Assembly (NCBI RefSeq): GCF_039822265.1
Contig: NZ_JBAJEX010000001.1
Span: forward strand, 372,001-436,000
Length of the DNA: 64,000 nucleotides
Source of the DNA: Thiobacter sp. AK1
GTDB lineage: Bacteria > Pseudomonadota > Gammaproteobacteria > Burkholderiales > Thiobacteraceae
Direction: 5' to 3'
Below are positions 38,453-46,232 of the stretch, one piece after another. The notes under the pieces were generated by a model. It did no database searches. It was not told where the DNA came from and saw only the letters and a list, made by a program, of their open reading frames with translations. Position 1 is the stretch's first letter. The number at the start of each line of letters is the position of its first letter. Both the position numbers and the translations under genes were made by a program.

Positions 38453-39817
38453 TCAGTAGGCGCCCGGATGGGCCAGATTCTCGAAGCGGGTGTACTCGCC
38501 CAGGAAAGCAAGCTTGACGGTGCCAATGGGTCCGTTGCGCTGCTTGCCAATGATAATCTCGGCGATGCCCTTGTCCGGGGTTTCCGGGTTGTACACCTCG
38601 TCGCGGTAGATGAACAAGATGACGTCGGCATCCTGTTCGATGGCGCCCGATTCGCGCAGATCCGACATCACCGGCCGCTTGTTGGGGCGCTGCTCTAGGC
38701 TGCGGTTGAGCTGGGATAGCGCGATCACCGGCACCTCCAGCTCCTTGGCAAGAGCCTTGAGCGAGCGGGAGATCTCGGAGATTTCCGTGGCCCGGTTCTC
38801 GCCTTGGCCGCTACCCGACATGAGCTGCAGATAGTCGATCACGATCAGTCCCAACCGACCACACTGACGATGCAAGCGGCGCGAGCGCGCCCGCAGTTCC
38901 AGGGCCGTCAGCGCTGCCGTCTCGTCGATGTAGATGGGCGCGTCGTTGAGCTTTCCCACGGCATAGGTGAGGCGCTGCCAGTCCTCGTCATGCAGGCGAC
39001 CGGTACGCACGCGATGCTGGTCCAACTTGCCTACCGAACCGATCATGCGCATCACCAGCTGGGTACCCGCCATCTCCATGGAGAACACCGCAACCGGCAG
39101 GCGCGCATCCAGGGCCACATGCTCGGCGATATTGAGGGAAAACGCGGTCTTGCCCATGGAAGGTCGACCGGCGACGATGATCAGGTCGCCCGGCTGCAAG
39201 CCCGAGGTCATGCGGTCCAGATCGGCGTAGCCGGTGGGGATGCCCGTGACATCGCTGGCGTTTTCGCGCTGGAACAGCATGTCGATGCGTTCCACCACTT
39301 GGGTGAGCAAGGGCTGGATTTCGCTGAAGCCCTGCTTGCCCCGGTTACCCATCTCAGCGATGTGGAACACCTTGGCCTCGGCGTCGTCGAGCAGCTCGGA
39401 GGCGGAGCGCCCGCCCGGGCTATAGGCCGAATCGGCGATGGCCGTGCCTACCTCCACCAGCCGCCGCATGATGGAACGGTCGCGCACGATCTCCGCATAG
39501 CGGCGGATATTGGCGGCAGACGGCGTGTTCTGCGCCAAGGCCCCCAGATAGGCGAGCCCGCCGATGGTCGCCAGCTCACCGGCGTTTTCCAGGGCCTCGG
39601 CCACCGTCACCACGTCCGCCGGCTTGTTTCCCTCCAAAAGCCGCGCGATATAACGGTAAATGAGGCGGTGATCGTAGCGATAGAAGTCCTCTTCGCTGAT
39701 GAGATCGGCAATCCGCTCCCAGGCACCGTTCTCCAGAAGCAGCCCACCGAGCACGGCCTGTTCCGCCTCCACCGAGTGGGGCGGGAGTTTAATGGCGTCG
39801 AACTGTTGATCACCCAT
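38453..39817 (-). CDS. dnaB: Replicative DNA helicase DnaB
   Basis: A 454-residue hexameric 5'-3' helicase. The N-terminal domain begins KLPPHSVEAEQAVLGGLLLE. The RecA-like motor has Walker A in GRPSMGKTAFSLNIAEHVAL, Walker B in LGLIVIDYLQLMSGSGQGEN and VPVIALSQLNRSLEQRPNKR. The ATG at 39817 matches the family start. No intein is present. It is downstream of the rpsF-rplI operon but separated by a terminator and a small mobile element. Confidence 0.97.
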   Translation of the reverse strand: MGDQQFDAIKLPPHSVEAEQAVLGGLLLENGAWERIADLISEEDFYRYDHRLIYRYIARLLEGNKPADVVTVAEALENAGELATIGGLAYLGALAQNTPSAANIRRYAEIVRDRSIMRRLVEVGTAIADSAYSPGGRSASELLDDAEAKVFHIAEMGNRGKQGFSEIQPLLTQVVERIDMLFQRENASDVTGIPTGYADLDRMTSGLQPGDLIIVAGRPSMGKTAFSLNIAEHVALDARLPVAVFSMEMAGTQLVMRMIGSVGKLDQHRVRTGRLHDEDWQRLTYAVGKLNDAPIYIDETAALTALELRARSRRLHRQCGRLGLIVIDYLQLMSGSGQGENRATEISEISRSLKALAKELEVPVIALSQLNRSLEQRPNKRPVMSDLRESGAIEQDADVILFIYRDEVYNPETPDKGIAEIIIGKQRNGPIGTVKLAFLGEYTRFENLAHPGAY

Positions 39818-40101
39818 GGAAGCAAAAAACGCTGGTGGAAGGCGCAACCCGCCCCAAGCACCGGCCCGATCGTTGTCAAGACCGATGCACCTATCGAGAG
39901 TAAGCTCCGTGCGTCACATTTCCGTCGTCCGCGCGCACGCCGGGACGGGGACTACACCCGTGGAATGTTTCGTTGCCGCCAACGTGGGTGTGGCGGCCTG
40001 TCTCAGGCCAGGCGAGCGAAGCACAAGCCGGAATCGACAGACGAGCATGCCCAGTCAAGACACCCTGGGCGCTACCTTTCGTGGGCAGGACGGTCAACGC
40101 C
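39818..40101. other. Spacer upstream of dnaB
   Basis: About 280 bp with no supported gene. It lies between dnaB and a small repeat element and should contain the dnaB promoter, which I could not place with confidence. Confidence 0.4.
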
Positions 40102-40248
40102 TATTGAGCGCTGGGTAAGCCGATGACGCCTTTGCGTCGTCCCCGCGAAGGCGGGAGCCCAAGAAAATGCCTGGATTATTCTGGATTGCCGCTTGCGCGG
40201 GAATGACGGTCCGCCTACGCAGCCTGTCACCTACTGTAAAGCTCAATA
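40102..40248. repeat. MITE-like element B upstream of dnaB
   Basis: A 147-bp relative of the element at 27405-27555. The ends begin TATTGAGC and finish GCTCAATA, and the interior follows the same order: GTCGTCCCCGCGAAGGCGGG, a variable stretch, then GCGGGAATGACGG. The inner parts of the terminal repeats have diverged. Both copies sit between or next to housekeeping genes and have no coding capacity. Confidence 0.65.
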
Positions 40249-40295
40249 ACTGTCCCAGCTTTCGTCGGCCTCGATAGTATAGCCCGCACCCAGCA

Positions 40296-40325
40296 AAAAG
40301 GGCTGCACGGGGCAGCCCTTTTTTT
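40296..40325 (-). terminator. Rho-independent terminator after rplI
   Basis: Stem GGGCTGC / GCAGCCC with a 5-nt loop. On the minus strand it is followed by TTTTT, and on the plus strand by a seven-T run, so it could work both ways. It lies 20 bp after the rplI stop. Confidence 0.8.
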
Positions 40326-40344
40326 GCCGGCGCCGCGACAAGCC

Positions 40345-40791
40345 TCACTGGGGCACAACGGTGACCGTGATCGCCGTGTGCACGTCCGTATGCAGGACCA
40401 GCTCTACCCGATATTCGCCGACGGCCTTGATGGGGCCAGCCGGCATGCGAATCTCGGACTTGGCCACAGCGATGCCTTTGCCCTTGAGGGCCTCGACGAT
40501 GTCCACCGTCCCCACGGAGCCAAACAGCTTGCCATCCACGCCGGCCTTTTGGCCGATTTCAACGATCATGCCTTCCAGTTGGGCGGCACGGGCCTGGGCG
40601 GCGGCCAGCTTCTCCGCCTCCTGCCGCTCCAGCTCGGCGCGCCGCTCGGCGAAGGCCTTGAGGTTGGCCTCCGTGGCGCGCTTTGCCTTGCCTTGGGGAA
40701 TCAGGTAATTCCGGGCGTAGCCGTCCTTCACCTTGACCACATCGCCGAGCTGGCCCAGCTTGTGGACTTTCTCCATCAGAATCACTTGCAT
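40345..40791 (-). CDS. rplI: 50S ribosomal protein bL9
   Basis: 148 residues. The N-terminal rRNA-binding domain has [20 protein letters not shown] and [17 protein letters not shown]; a long connecting helix ([20 protein letters not shown]) leads to the C-terminal domain. Last gene of the rpsF-priB-rpsR-rplI operon, 11 bp after rpsR. Confidence 0.97.
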   Translation of the reverse strand: MQVILMEKVHKLGQLGDVVKVKDGYARNYLIPQGKAKRATEANLKAFAERRAELERQEAEKLAAAQARAAQLEGMIVEIGQKAGVDGKLFGSVGTVDIVEALKGKGIAVAKSEIRMPAGPIKAVGEYRVELVLHTDVHTAITVTVVPQ

Positions 40792-40802
40792 GGCTCGACT
40801 CC

Positions 40803-41030
40803 TCAGTGCTGGTCGGTGTAGGGCAGTAGCGCCAAAAAGCGCGCCCGCTTCACGGCCGTGGACAGCTGCCGCTGATAGCGCGCTTTGGTGCCGGTGATGC
40901 GGGCGGGAATGATTTTGCCCGTCTCGCTGATGAAGTCCTTCAGGAGATTGACATCCTTGTAATCCACTTCCTTGATGCCTTCCGCCGTGAAACGGCAGTA
41001 CTTGCGACGCTTGAACATTTGCCGGGACAT
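40803..41030 (-). CDS. rpsR: 30S ribosomal protein bS18
   Basis: 75 residues. Contains the family signature [20 protein letters not shown] and [20 protein letters not shown]. It binds the 30S platform next to bS6, which is encoded in the same operon. Confidence 0.97.
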   Translation of the reverse strand: MSRQMFKRRKYCRFTAEGIKEVDYKDVNLLKDFISETGKIIPARITGTKARYQRQLSTAVKRARFLALLPYTDQH

Positions 41031-41039
41031 GGTTCACCT

Positions 41040-41339
41040 CTATTCGGTCAATTCGATGGTTTGCACGTAGAGCGTAAGTTGCGCCTCCGTGCGGCTCTTT
41101 CTCGCCAGATAGCCTTCCACTTCCACCTGCGCATCGCGCGGCCACCGGGCAATGGTTTCGGCCAGGGCCTCGAACGCCACGGCCGGGATCACGCATTCCA
41201 CCTTGCGCTTGCCCACCCCTGCCGGTTGTTCCGATCGGTGTACCAGGGTGAAGGTCAAAACTGGCACGCCGGCCGGCGTGTGGCGCAGACTATCCTTGTC
41301 GGCGATCCGGCCGCTGATGCGCGTCCGGTTGCTCGTCAC
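41040..41339 (-). CDS. priB: Primosomal replication protein N (PriB)
   Basis: A 99-residue OB-fold single-strand DNA-binding protein that helps PriA reload DnaB at stalled forks. Recognisable segments are [31 protein letters not shown] and [14 protein letters not shown]. It starts 1 bp after the rpsF stop and ends 9 bp before rpsR. The rpsF-priB-rpsR-rplI order is a beta/gamma hallmark. Confidence 0.95.
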   Translation of the reverse strand: MTSNRTRISGRIADKDSLRHTPAGVPVLTFTLVHRSEQPAGVGKRKVECVIPAVAFEALAETIARWPRDAQVEVEGYLARKSRTEAQLTLYVQTIELTE

Positions 41340-41340
41340 C

Positions 41341-41730
41341 TCAGGCGCTGGCCGCGGGCGCCGCTTCCGCGGCGGGTTCCGGCTTATCGCCCGTGGACAC
41401 AGCCTTGGCCTTCTCTTCCTTCATCATGGGCGAAGGCTCGGTCACTGGGCCCTTCATGCGGATGATGAGGTGGCGCAACACCGCATCGTTGAACTTGAAT
41501 GCATGTTCCAGCTCGTCCAGGGTTTCCTGGTCGCATTCGATGTTCATGAGTACGTAGTGGGCCTTGTGCACTTTCTGGATAGGGTAGGCGAGCTGGCGCC
41601 GCCCCCAGTCCTCCAGACGGTAGATACGGCCGTTGCGGCCAGTGATGGTGGCCTTGTAACGCTCGATCATCCCCGGCACCTGCTCGCTTTGGTCCGGATG
41701 GACGATGAAGACGATCTCGTAATGTCGCAT
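41341..41730 (-). CDS. rpsF: 30S ribosomal protein bS6
   Basis: 129 residues. The conserved N-terminus is [20 protein letters not shown], followed by [20 protein letters not shown] and [19 protein letters not shown]. The C-terminal tail after about residue 95 is acidic and Ala/Pro-rich, as is common. First gene of its operon. Confidence 0.97.
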   Translation of the reverse strand: MRHYEIVFIVHPDQSEQVPGMIERYKATITGRNGRIYRLEDWGRRQLAYPIQKVHKAHYVLMNIECDQETLDELEHAFKFNDAVLRHLIIRMKGPVTEPSPMMKEEKAKAVSTGDKPEPAAEAAPAASA

Positions 41731-41819
41731 GCACGCTCCTTGTGGTTAAAGCCTGCCGCGGTGCGCACGGTGCAGGCAAGGTTCGAGGAAACTTTCCGGC
41801 CAGACCGGAAAAGCGCAGG

Positions 41820-41849
41820 ATTGTACTGGATTTTACGGGGGAAGAGCAA
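41820..41849 (-). promoter_or_regulatory. Candidate promoter of the rpsF operon
   Basis: On the minus strand TTGCTC (41844-41849) is followed after 18 bp by TACAAT (41820-41825), giving a leader of about 80 nt before rpsF. The -10 is good and the -35 moderate. Confidence 0.45.
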
Positions 41850-41983
41850 TGCGTCCGGGGACGACACGGACGCATGAGCCGCGGCCCAGCAAACGGTGGC
41901 AGCCAGTGGCCACCCGGGCCTGGATGTCCGCTCACGCGGCCACAAGGGGCCCCATGCAGCCGACCACCCCCATGCACGGCTGG

Positions 41984-42448
41984 TTAGCCCACCGGCATCG
42001 GTCGCCGGTCGAACAACGACACCCAGCCGCGCACGATGCGATAAATCCACCAGATGCCCGTGCCGATGAGAATCAGCCAGCCCAGCCCGAACACAAAGAA
42101 GGTAAGCAGGCCCAGTGCCGACCACAAAAGCCCGAACCAAAAAGTCCGGATGCGCCAGCGGATGTGGCTTGCCAGCCAGCTCTCCCCCGCTTCGCTTTGC
42201 TTGACGTAATCCAGAATCAACGCGGCAATCGCGGTGATAGGAAAAACCAGCGCCGCTGCAGCCAAACCGTAAGCGACATGCGAAAGCGTCTTCAGGTTGC
42301 CATCGGAAGCCGCCTCCGCCTCGGCCACCGGTGGTAGGGGCGCCTGACGCGCCGCGCGCACCCCCAGCCACACCGCCGTCGCCAGCGCCGCCAAGCCCAA
42401 CAGCGGCACGAGGCCCATCATCCAGAACATCCCGGAAAATCCTCCCAT
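41984..42448 (-). CDS. Three-helix membrane protein (DUF4870-like)
   Basis: A 154-residue inner-membrane protein. Hydrophobic segments are near residues 8-28 (FWMMGLVPLLGLAALATAVW), 57-80 (VAYGLAAAALVFPITAIAAL) and 102-135 (FWFGLLWSALGLLTFFVFGL, ILIGTGIWWIYRIVRGW). The last part, IRWRIRTFW followed by a helix pair and YRIVRGWVSLFDRRPMP, resembles DUF4870 proteins. Last gene of a five-gene operon, 24 bp after the TPR protein gene. Function unknown. Confidence 0.75.
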   Translation of the reverse strand: MGGFSGMFWMMGLVPLLGLAALATAVWLGVRAARQAPLPPVAEAEAASDGNLKTLSHVAYGLAAAALVFPITAIAALILDYVKQSEAGESWLASHIRWRIRTFWFGLLWSALGLLTFFVFGLGWLILIGTGIWWIYRIVRGWVSLFDRRPMPVG

Positions 42449-42472
42449 TTTTTCTTCCTCCTTGAACGATGA

Positions 42473-44494
42473 TCAAGCCGCCTGCCGCCAGGCGGGGTCA
42501 TTGGCGGGCGCACGGCCCGTTTTGGCCGGCTGCGCCGGCGCGTTTTTCTCGATCGCCACCCCCAACACCTGGATCAAGCCACCGAGCCAGGTGCCGTGGC
42601 GCGCGAAGTAAAGCGGCTTGTCTTTCCAGCCCAGGGTTTGCCCGATCGATTCGAGCAGGACAAGCCCGGCCATCAGGTTTTCCCGACCGAAGGTATCGCG
42701 CACCGCGCGTAACTCTTTTTCCGCCGCAGCACGGTCTTCCGCATCGGCGATGGCATCCAGCGGTGGCGCGAGCGGGGTGTTCGGATTCTTTTCCAATCGC
42801 TCGCGCAGTTGAGCAATCTCCTTCAAGCGCAGCTCCACGAAAGATTGTCTGGCCTGCTCAGGGTGCAGCATGGTTGCCGCCGCCCACGCGGCCCCGCCAA
42901 CGAGAACCACGGGCTCACGGTTGGCATAGGCCGGACGGCGCGCGACTTCGGCTTTGAGCTGGGGAAGCGCCGTGCGGCGCAGCGCAGCCTGTGCCGCCGA
43001 GCCAAAGGCTTTGCCGGCGGCCGCCGCTTCGGTGAGGGTCACCGTCCCAAAAGGCAAGGCGAAACTTTGCACCTCGGGCGTGTTCTTCACCGCATCCCTC
43101 GTCGCGTAGCCGATCTTCGTGTTGCCGCTGCCGACATCGACGAGCAGGCCCTTCTCCAGGAAAGCCGGGGGAATCGCGCCCAGGATGCCGAAAAGCGTTT
43201 CTTGACGCGCATCGATAAACAGCACCGCTTTGCCCAGATTGGCATTGAGGGGGGGCAACTCGGGCACGAGCGAAGCGATGCGGCTGGCCAGTTCCTCGCG
43301 GTTGGCCACCCCCTCGAAGGCGCTGGAAGCGGCGATCACCAGCGGCGCGTGATTGCGCGCGCGCATCTCATCGACCAGGGTTTTAACCGCCTGCGCGGTC
43401 TCTTCGATGGCTTCCGGGGTCAGCGCGCCCGTTGCGCGAATGCCGGCAATCGCGGTGGGATTGAGGCTGCGTCGAAAGAGGGTTTGGGCATCATAAAAGC
43501 CCGTGTCATTGAAACGCAGCCGCATGGCGAGCGCCTTCACCCCTTTCGCGCCGATCTCGATGCCGGCATAGACCCGCTCCACCAGCCCCGCCTCGACCAT
43601 CGCCTTGAGCTCGGCGCGCACCGCCTGAGCCGTTCCAGCCTGCCCCAGCACATCGTATAGCCGCGCCGCCGCTTCGAACTGCTCGCGTGCCAGTTGGCGC
43701 TTGCCCTGATCGCGCAGGAGCTGGGCCTGAATCCATACCCCGTCAGCCTCCCAGGAACGGTCACCGACTTTGCGCACGACGGCAAGGCCCTCATCCAGCA
43801 CCCGCTGGGCGGCCTCGAAGCGCTTGAGAGACCGGTAAGCGTCAGCAAGGTTGATGAGGTGGCGCCCCATTTCATGGTAGTTTCCGGCGCGGCGGAGCGC
43901 CGCAACAGCCCGCTCGATGTATTCAGCCGCCTTGGCAAAATCGCCCCGCCGGTAGTAGATCGACGCGATGTTGTTCCAGGTCGGCGCCTTTTCCGCATCG
44001 GTATCTTTGAGCCGGAGGGATTCCTCGTAATAGCGCAGCGCCTGATCGAGCTCGCCTTTGTCCTTCATGATCGACGCCAGGTTGTTGAGGTTGTTGGCCT
44101 CGAGTTTGCGGTCCTTGATCGCACGGGAAAGCCCCAGTGCACGCTGGGTGTAGTAGAGGGCATTGTCGAGATCTCCGAGATCATCATACGTCGAACCGAG
44201 CCAGTTGTAGATGACGGCCAATTCTTCCTGGCTGCGCGAGCGTTTTTCCGCCTCCTGAAAGGCGAAAAGCGCCGCGCGAAACTGCCCTTGGGCTTTGAGC
44301 GCGCGCCCGAGGCAAAGGAAAGTCAGGCGGCTAGGCTGGCTGCGCGTCAGGGATTCGGCCAGCGCCTGGGCGCGGGCGTAGTCTTGCGCCTGGAGTAAAT
44401 CGAAACAGCGGTCAAGCTCGTCGGCGCGGACGGGTAGTGTCACGACAAGGAACACAGCCGTGAGAAAACCAAGGAGTCGAATCTTCAGGTTCAT
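42473..44494 (-). CDS. Exported TPR protein with C-terminal Ppx/GppA-like domain
   Basis: A 673-residue protein with a signal peptide (MNLKIRLLGFLTAVFLVVTL to PVRA). Residues about 25-280 are tetratricopeptide repeats (YNWLGSTYDDLGDLDNALYY, EANNLNNLASIMKDKGELDQ, NNIASIYYRRGDFAKAAEYI). The C-terminal part resembles an ASKHA/Ppx-GppA fold: IEIGAKGVKALAMRL at the first phosphate loop, IAASSAFEGVANREELASRI, VLFIDARQETLFGILGAIP and LLVDVGSGNTKIGYATRD at the second phosphate loop. Ppx/GppA enzymes act on cytosolic polyphosphate or pppGpp, so export is odd. The start at 44494 overlaps the upstream stop as ATGA. Confidence 0.8.
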   Translation of the reverse strand: MNLKIRLLGFLTAVFLVVTLPVRADELDRCFDLLQAQDYARAQALAESLTRSQPSRLTFLCLGRALKAQGQFRAALFAFQEAEKRSRSQEELAVIYNWLGSTYDDLGDLDNALYYTQRALGLSRAIKDRKLEANNLNNLASIMKDKGELDQALRYYEESLRLKDTDAEKAPTWNNIASIYYRRGDFAKAAEYIERAVAALRRAGNYHEMGRHLINLADAYRSLKRFEAAQRVLDEGLAVVRKVGDRSWEADGVWIQAQLLRDQGKRQLAREQFEAAARLYDVLGQAGTAQAVRAELKAMVEAGLVERVYAGIEIGAKGVKALAMRLRFNDTGFYDAQTLFRRSLNPTAIAGIRATGALTPEAIEETAQAVKTLVDEMRARNHAPLVIAASSAFEGVANREELASRIASLVPELPPLNANLGKAVLFIDARQETLFGILGAIPPAFLEKGLLVDVGSGNTKIGYATRDAVKNTPEVQSFALPFGTVTLTEAAAAGKAFGSAAQAALRRTALPQLKAEVARRPAYANREPVVLVGGAAWAAATMLHPEQARQSFVELRLKEIAQLRERLEKNPNTPLAPPLDAIADAEDRAAAEKELRAVRDTFGRENLMAGLVLLESIGQTLGWKDKPLYFARHGTWLGGLIQVLGVAIEKNAPAQPAKTGRAPANDPAWRQAA

Positions 44495-44733
44495 GGGTTT
44501 TCCTTTCGCATCGTCAAACCAGGGTGAGTCATCAGCCACAGCGCGAACGTCCCGAGCCAGACCCGCACGCCGCCCATCTGGTTGGCGAGCGTGATCAGCA
44601 TGCCGAATTCCGAGCCTTGCACCAACCCCGTGGTGGCGCTGATTTCAAGGCTACCCTGCCAGATCAGGTTGAGAGAGAGCAGGACGAGCAGCGCGGTCAG
44701 AATGCGGTGCGTCCAAAGCATCAGTTTGCGCAT
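44491..44733 (-). CDS. Small membrane protein, 80 residues
   Basis: Two predicted membrane helices: HRILTALLVLLSLNLIWQGS and a second around GGVRVWLGTFALWLMTH, separated by a short loop. No family recognised. Its reality is supported by the ATGA overlap with the TPR/Ppx-like gene and by the 11-bp gap to the upstream gene. Confidence 0.7.
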   Translation of the reverse strand: MRKLMLWTHRILTALLVLLSLNLIWQGSLEISATTGLVQGSEFGMLITLANQMGGVRVWLGTFALWLMTHPGLTMRKENP

Positions 44734-44744
44734 CGCCGCCCCGC

Positions 44745-45275
44745 TCAGAATTTTTCCGCCTGCCGGCGGCGGCGTTCTACCTCTTCGGCGCTGGAGCCCT
44801 TGTTGAAGGCTTCGTTCAGCCGTTGAGACAAATAAAGCACCTCCATCGAAAACGACAGATGCGGCGCTTCCACCCGCACCAGGCTATCGCCCTGGCGATA
44901 GGTGGCGGAGGTATCGCCGACGAAGGGGATGTTCTCACGCACGGTTTTGTATTTCTTGCGCAACGCCGCCAGCACTTCCTTCAGGCGGTCTTTGCCCAGG
45001 GTCATCACCACACCGTCGAGCTTTTGATCCTGCCCGAAAATGAACAGGATTTCCTGCAAGCCCTCGACCTCCAGCCCGTCGCCATCGCTTCTGAGCATCG
45101 GCCCGCCGGTCCATTTGTTGGTGCCGGCATCGCGTAGCCGGGTTTGGCCGGAGAGCTTGGCCTTGACCGTGGCCAGATCGACCACACCCACTTCCAGACC
45201 CAGCGGCGCGACATTGCCGGCCCAGACAAGCGCCGGCAGAAAAAACAGGTACAACGACAACATCCAGGATTTCAT
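44745..45275 (-). CDS. Exported protein of unknown function, 176 residues
   Basis: A signal peptide is clear (MKSWMLSLYLFFLPALVWAG, cleavage after VWA). The mature protein is small, mixed alpha/beta and ends in a charged helix (SSAEEVERRRRQAEKF). No cysteines, lipobox or known motif. The ATG at 45275 is preferred to one 12 bp upstream because it sits directly on the signal peptide. Second gene of the five-gene operon. Confidence 0.75.
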   Translation of the reverse strand: MKSWMLSLYLFFLPALVWAGNVAPLGLEVGVVDLATVKAKLSGQTRLRDAGTNKWTGGPMLRSDGDGLEVEGLQEILFIFGQDQKLDGVVMTLGKDRLKEVLAALRKKYKTVRENIPFVGDTSATYRQGDSLVRVEAPHLSFSMEVLYLSQRLNEAFNKGSSAEEVERRRRQAEKF

Positions 45276-45310
45276 CGATATTCTCACTGCACGGGTTGCG
45301 GGTTACGGGT

Positions 45311-45685
45311 TCAAACCTTCTTCTTCAATCGCGACAGCTTGCGCGTGGAGGCCAGTCCATAAGCACCCATCGCGGCAAAGAAGCCTGGAAACAAGGCGCC
45401 TGCAATGCTCCCAGAGAGCAGATTGACCAAGGCAATCAGTCCACCGCCGATAAAGAACAAGCCGCCCACCAGATAACCAATGAAAATACCCACCTTCAGA
45501 TGAAAGCCGGCGTAGTTCTTGGCTTGTTCCGGGTCGATGCCCAGTTTAGAAAGTTCATTGAGCAACAAAGAGTCGTTTCCATCTTTCTTGCCGCCTTCTT
45601 GTGCAACCTCGGCCAGCAGTCGTTCACGAAGCTGCGGGTCTTTGACCTCGACCAAGATGGTTTCGATCAGCTTGCTTTTATCCAT
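45311..45685 (-). CDS. Membrane protein of unknown function, 124 residues
   Basis: The N-terminal 60 residues are soluble and charged (MDKSKLIETILVEVKDPQLR). Two membrane helices follow (GIFIGYLVGGLFFIGGGLIA, SIAGALFPGFFAAMGAYGLA), with a basic C-terminus (RKLSRLKKKV). No family recognised. First gene of the operon reading to 41984. Confidence 0.7.
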   Translation of the reverse strand: MDKSKLIETILVEVKDPQLRERLLAEVAQEGGKKDGNDSLLLNELSKLGIDPEQAKNYAGFHLKVGIFIGYLVGGLFFIGGGLIALVNLLSGSIAGALFPGFFAAMGAYGLASTRKLSRLKKKV

Positions 45686-45777
45686 TCAATCCCCCTTCAA
45701 TGCAGCCAGTGTCAGCAAGTAAAACCGAACGGACAACACTCATAACAGCGTCTCCCCTTTCGAGCGCAAGATGATGG

Positions 45778-45864
45778 GGTCGATCCCCGCGTCGCGGGGA
45801 AGTCGTATAGCCTTATTTTTCATTCGATGCAAGCGCAGGTCGATCCCCGCGTCGCGGGGAAGTC
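45778..45864 (-). CRISPR. Minimal type I-E-like CRISPR relic: two repeats, one spacer
   Basis: Two identical 27-bp repeats (45778-45804 and 45838-45864) flank a 33-bp spacer (45805-45837), a 60-bp period. On the minus strand the repeat begins GACTTCCCCGCGACGCGGGG and ends ATCGACC, with the CCCCGCG / CGCGGGG palindrome and the TTCCCCGC...GCGGGGAT form typical of type I-E. The spacer is AT-richer than its surroundings. No further repeats at 60-bp steps on either side and no cas genes in the window. Confidence 0.6.
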
Positions 45865-46232
45865 ATTAGCGCACGTAAAAGATGCCGTACCGACTCGTAA
45901 AGTTGGCTGAGAGTCATTGGTAACCAAGAAGGATGAAGCACATTGCGCGAACACCTGTTCACCGAAGCTCGCGCCCACGGCCGGCTCTCTCGATCTTGGC
46001 AGCTTCATTGACGAGGATACACAGAACTTCGCCGGCGCCGTCCCGGCGATTTCCAAGCAGGACGGCATAAGCGGCTTCCAAAGGATTCGTTTCGACACGC
46101 ATCGTCAAGAGGGATACACGCCTTTCAATCTTGGCGCCAGACTCACCTTCGTCGCGCCAATTGCATCGTCGCGCAGCAATCGCCGTGTGCCGGCGTGGCT
46201 CGATGCCGTGCGGCCAGGGACGCCATGGCCCA
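45865..46232. other. Unassigned region, possible gene debris
   Basis: About 370 bp downstream of the MFS gene. A minus-strand frame ending near 45959 contains TNPLEAAYAVLLGNRRDGAG and EVLCILVNEAAKIERAGRGR, and the plus strand is also open (45917-46258). Neither has a recognisable domain or a clear ribosome binding site. I treat it as likely non-functional. Confidence 0.35.
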
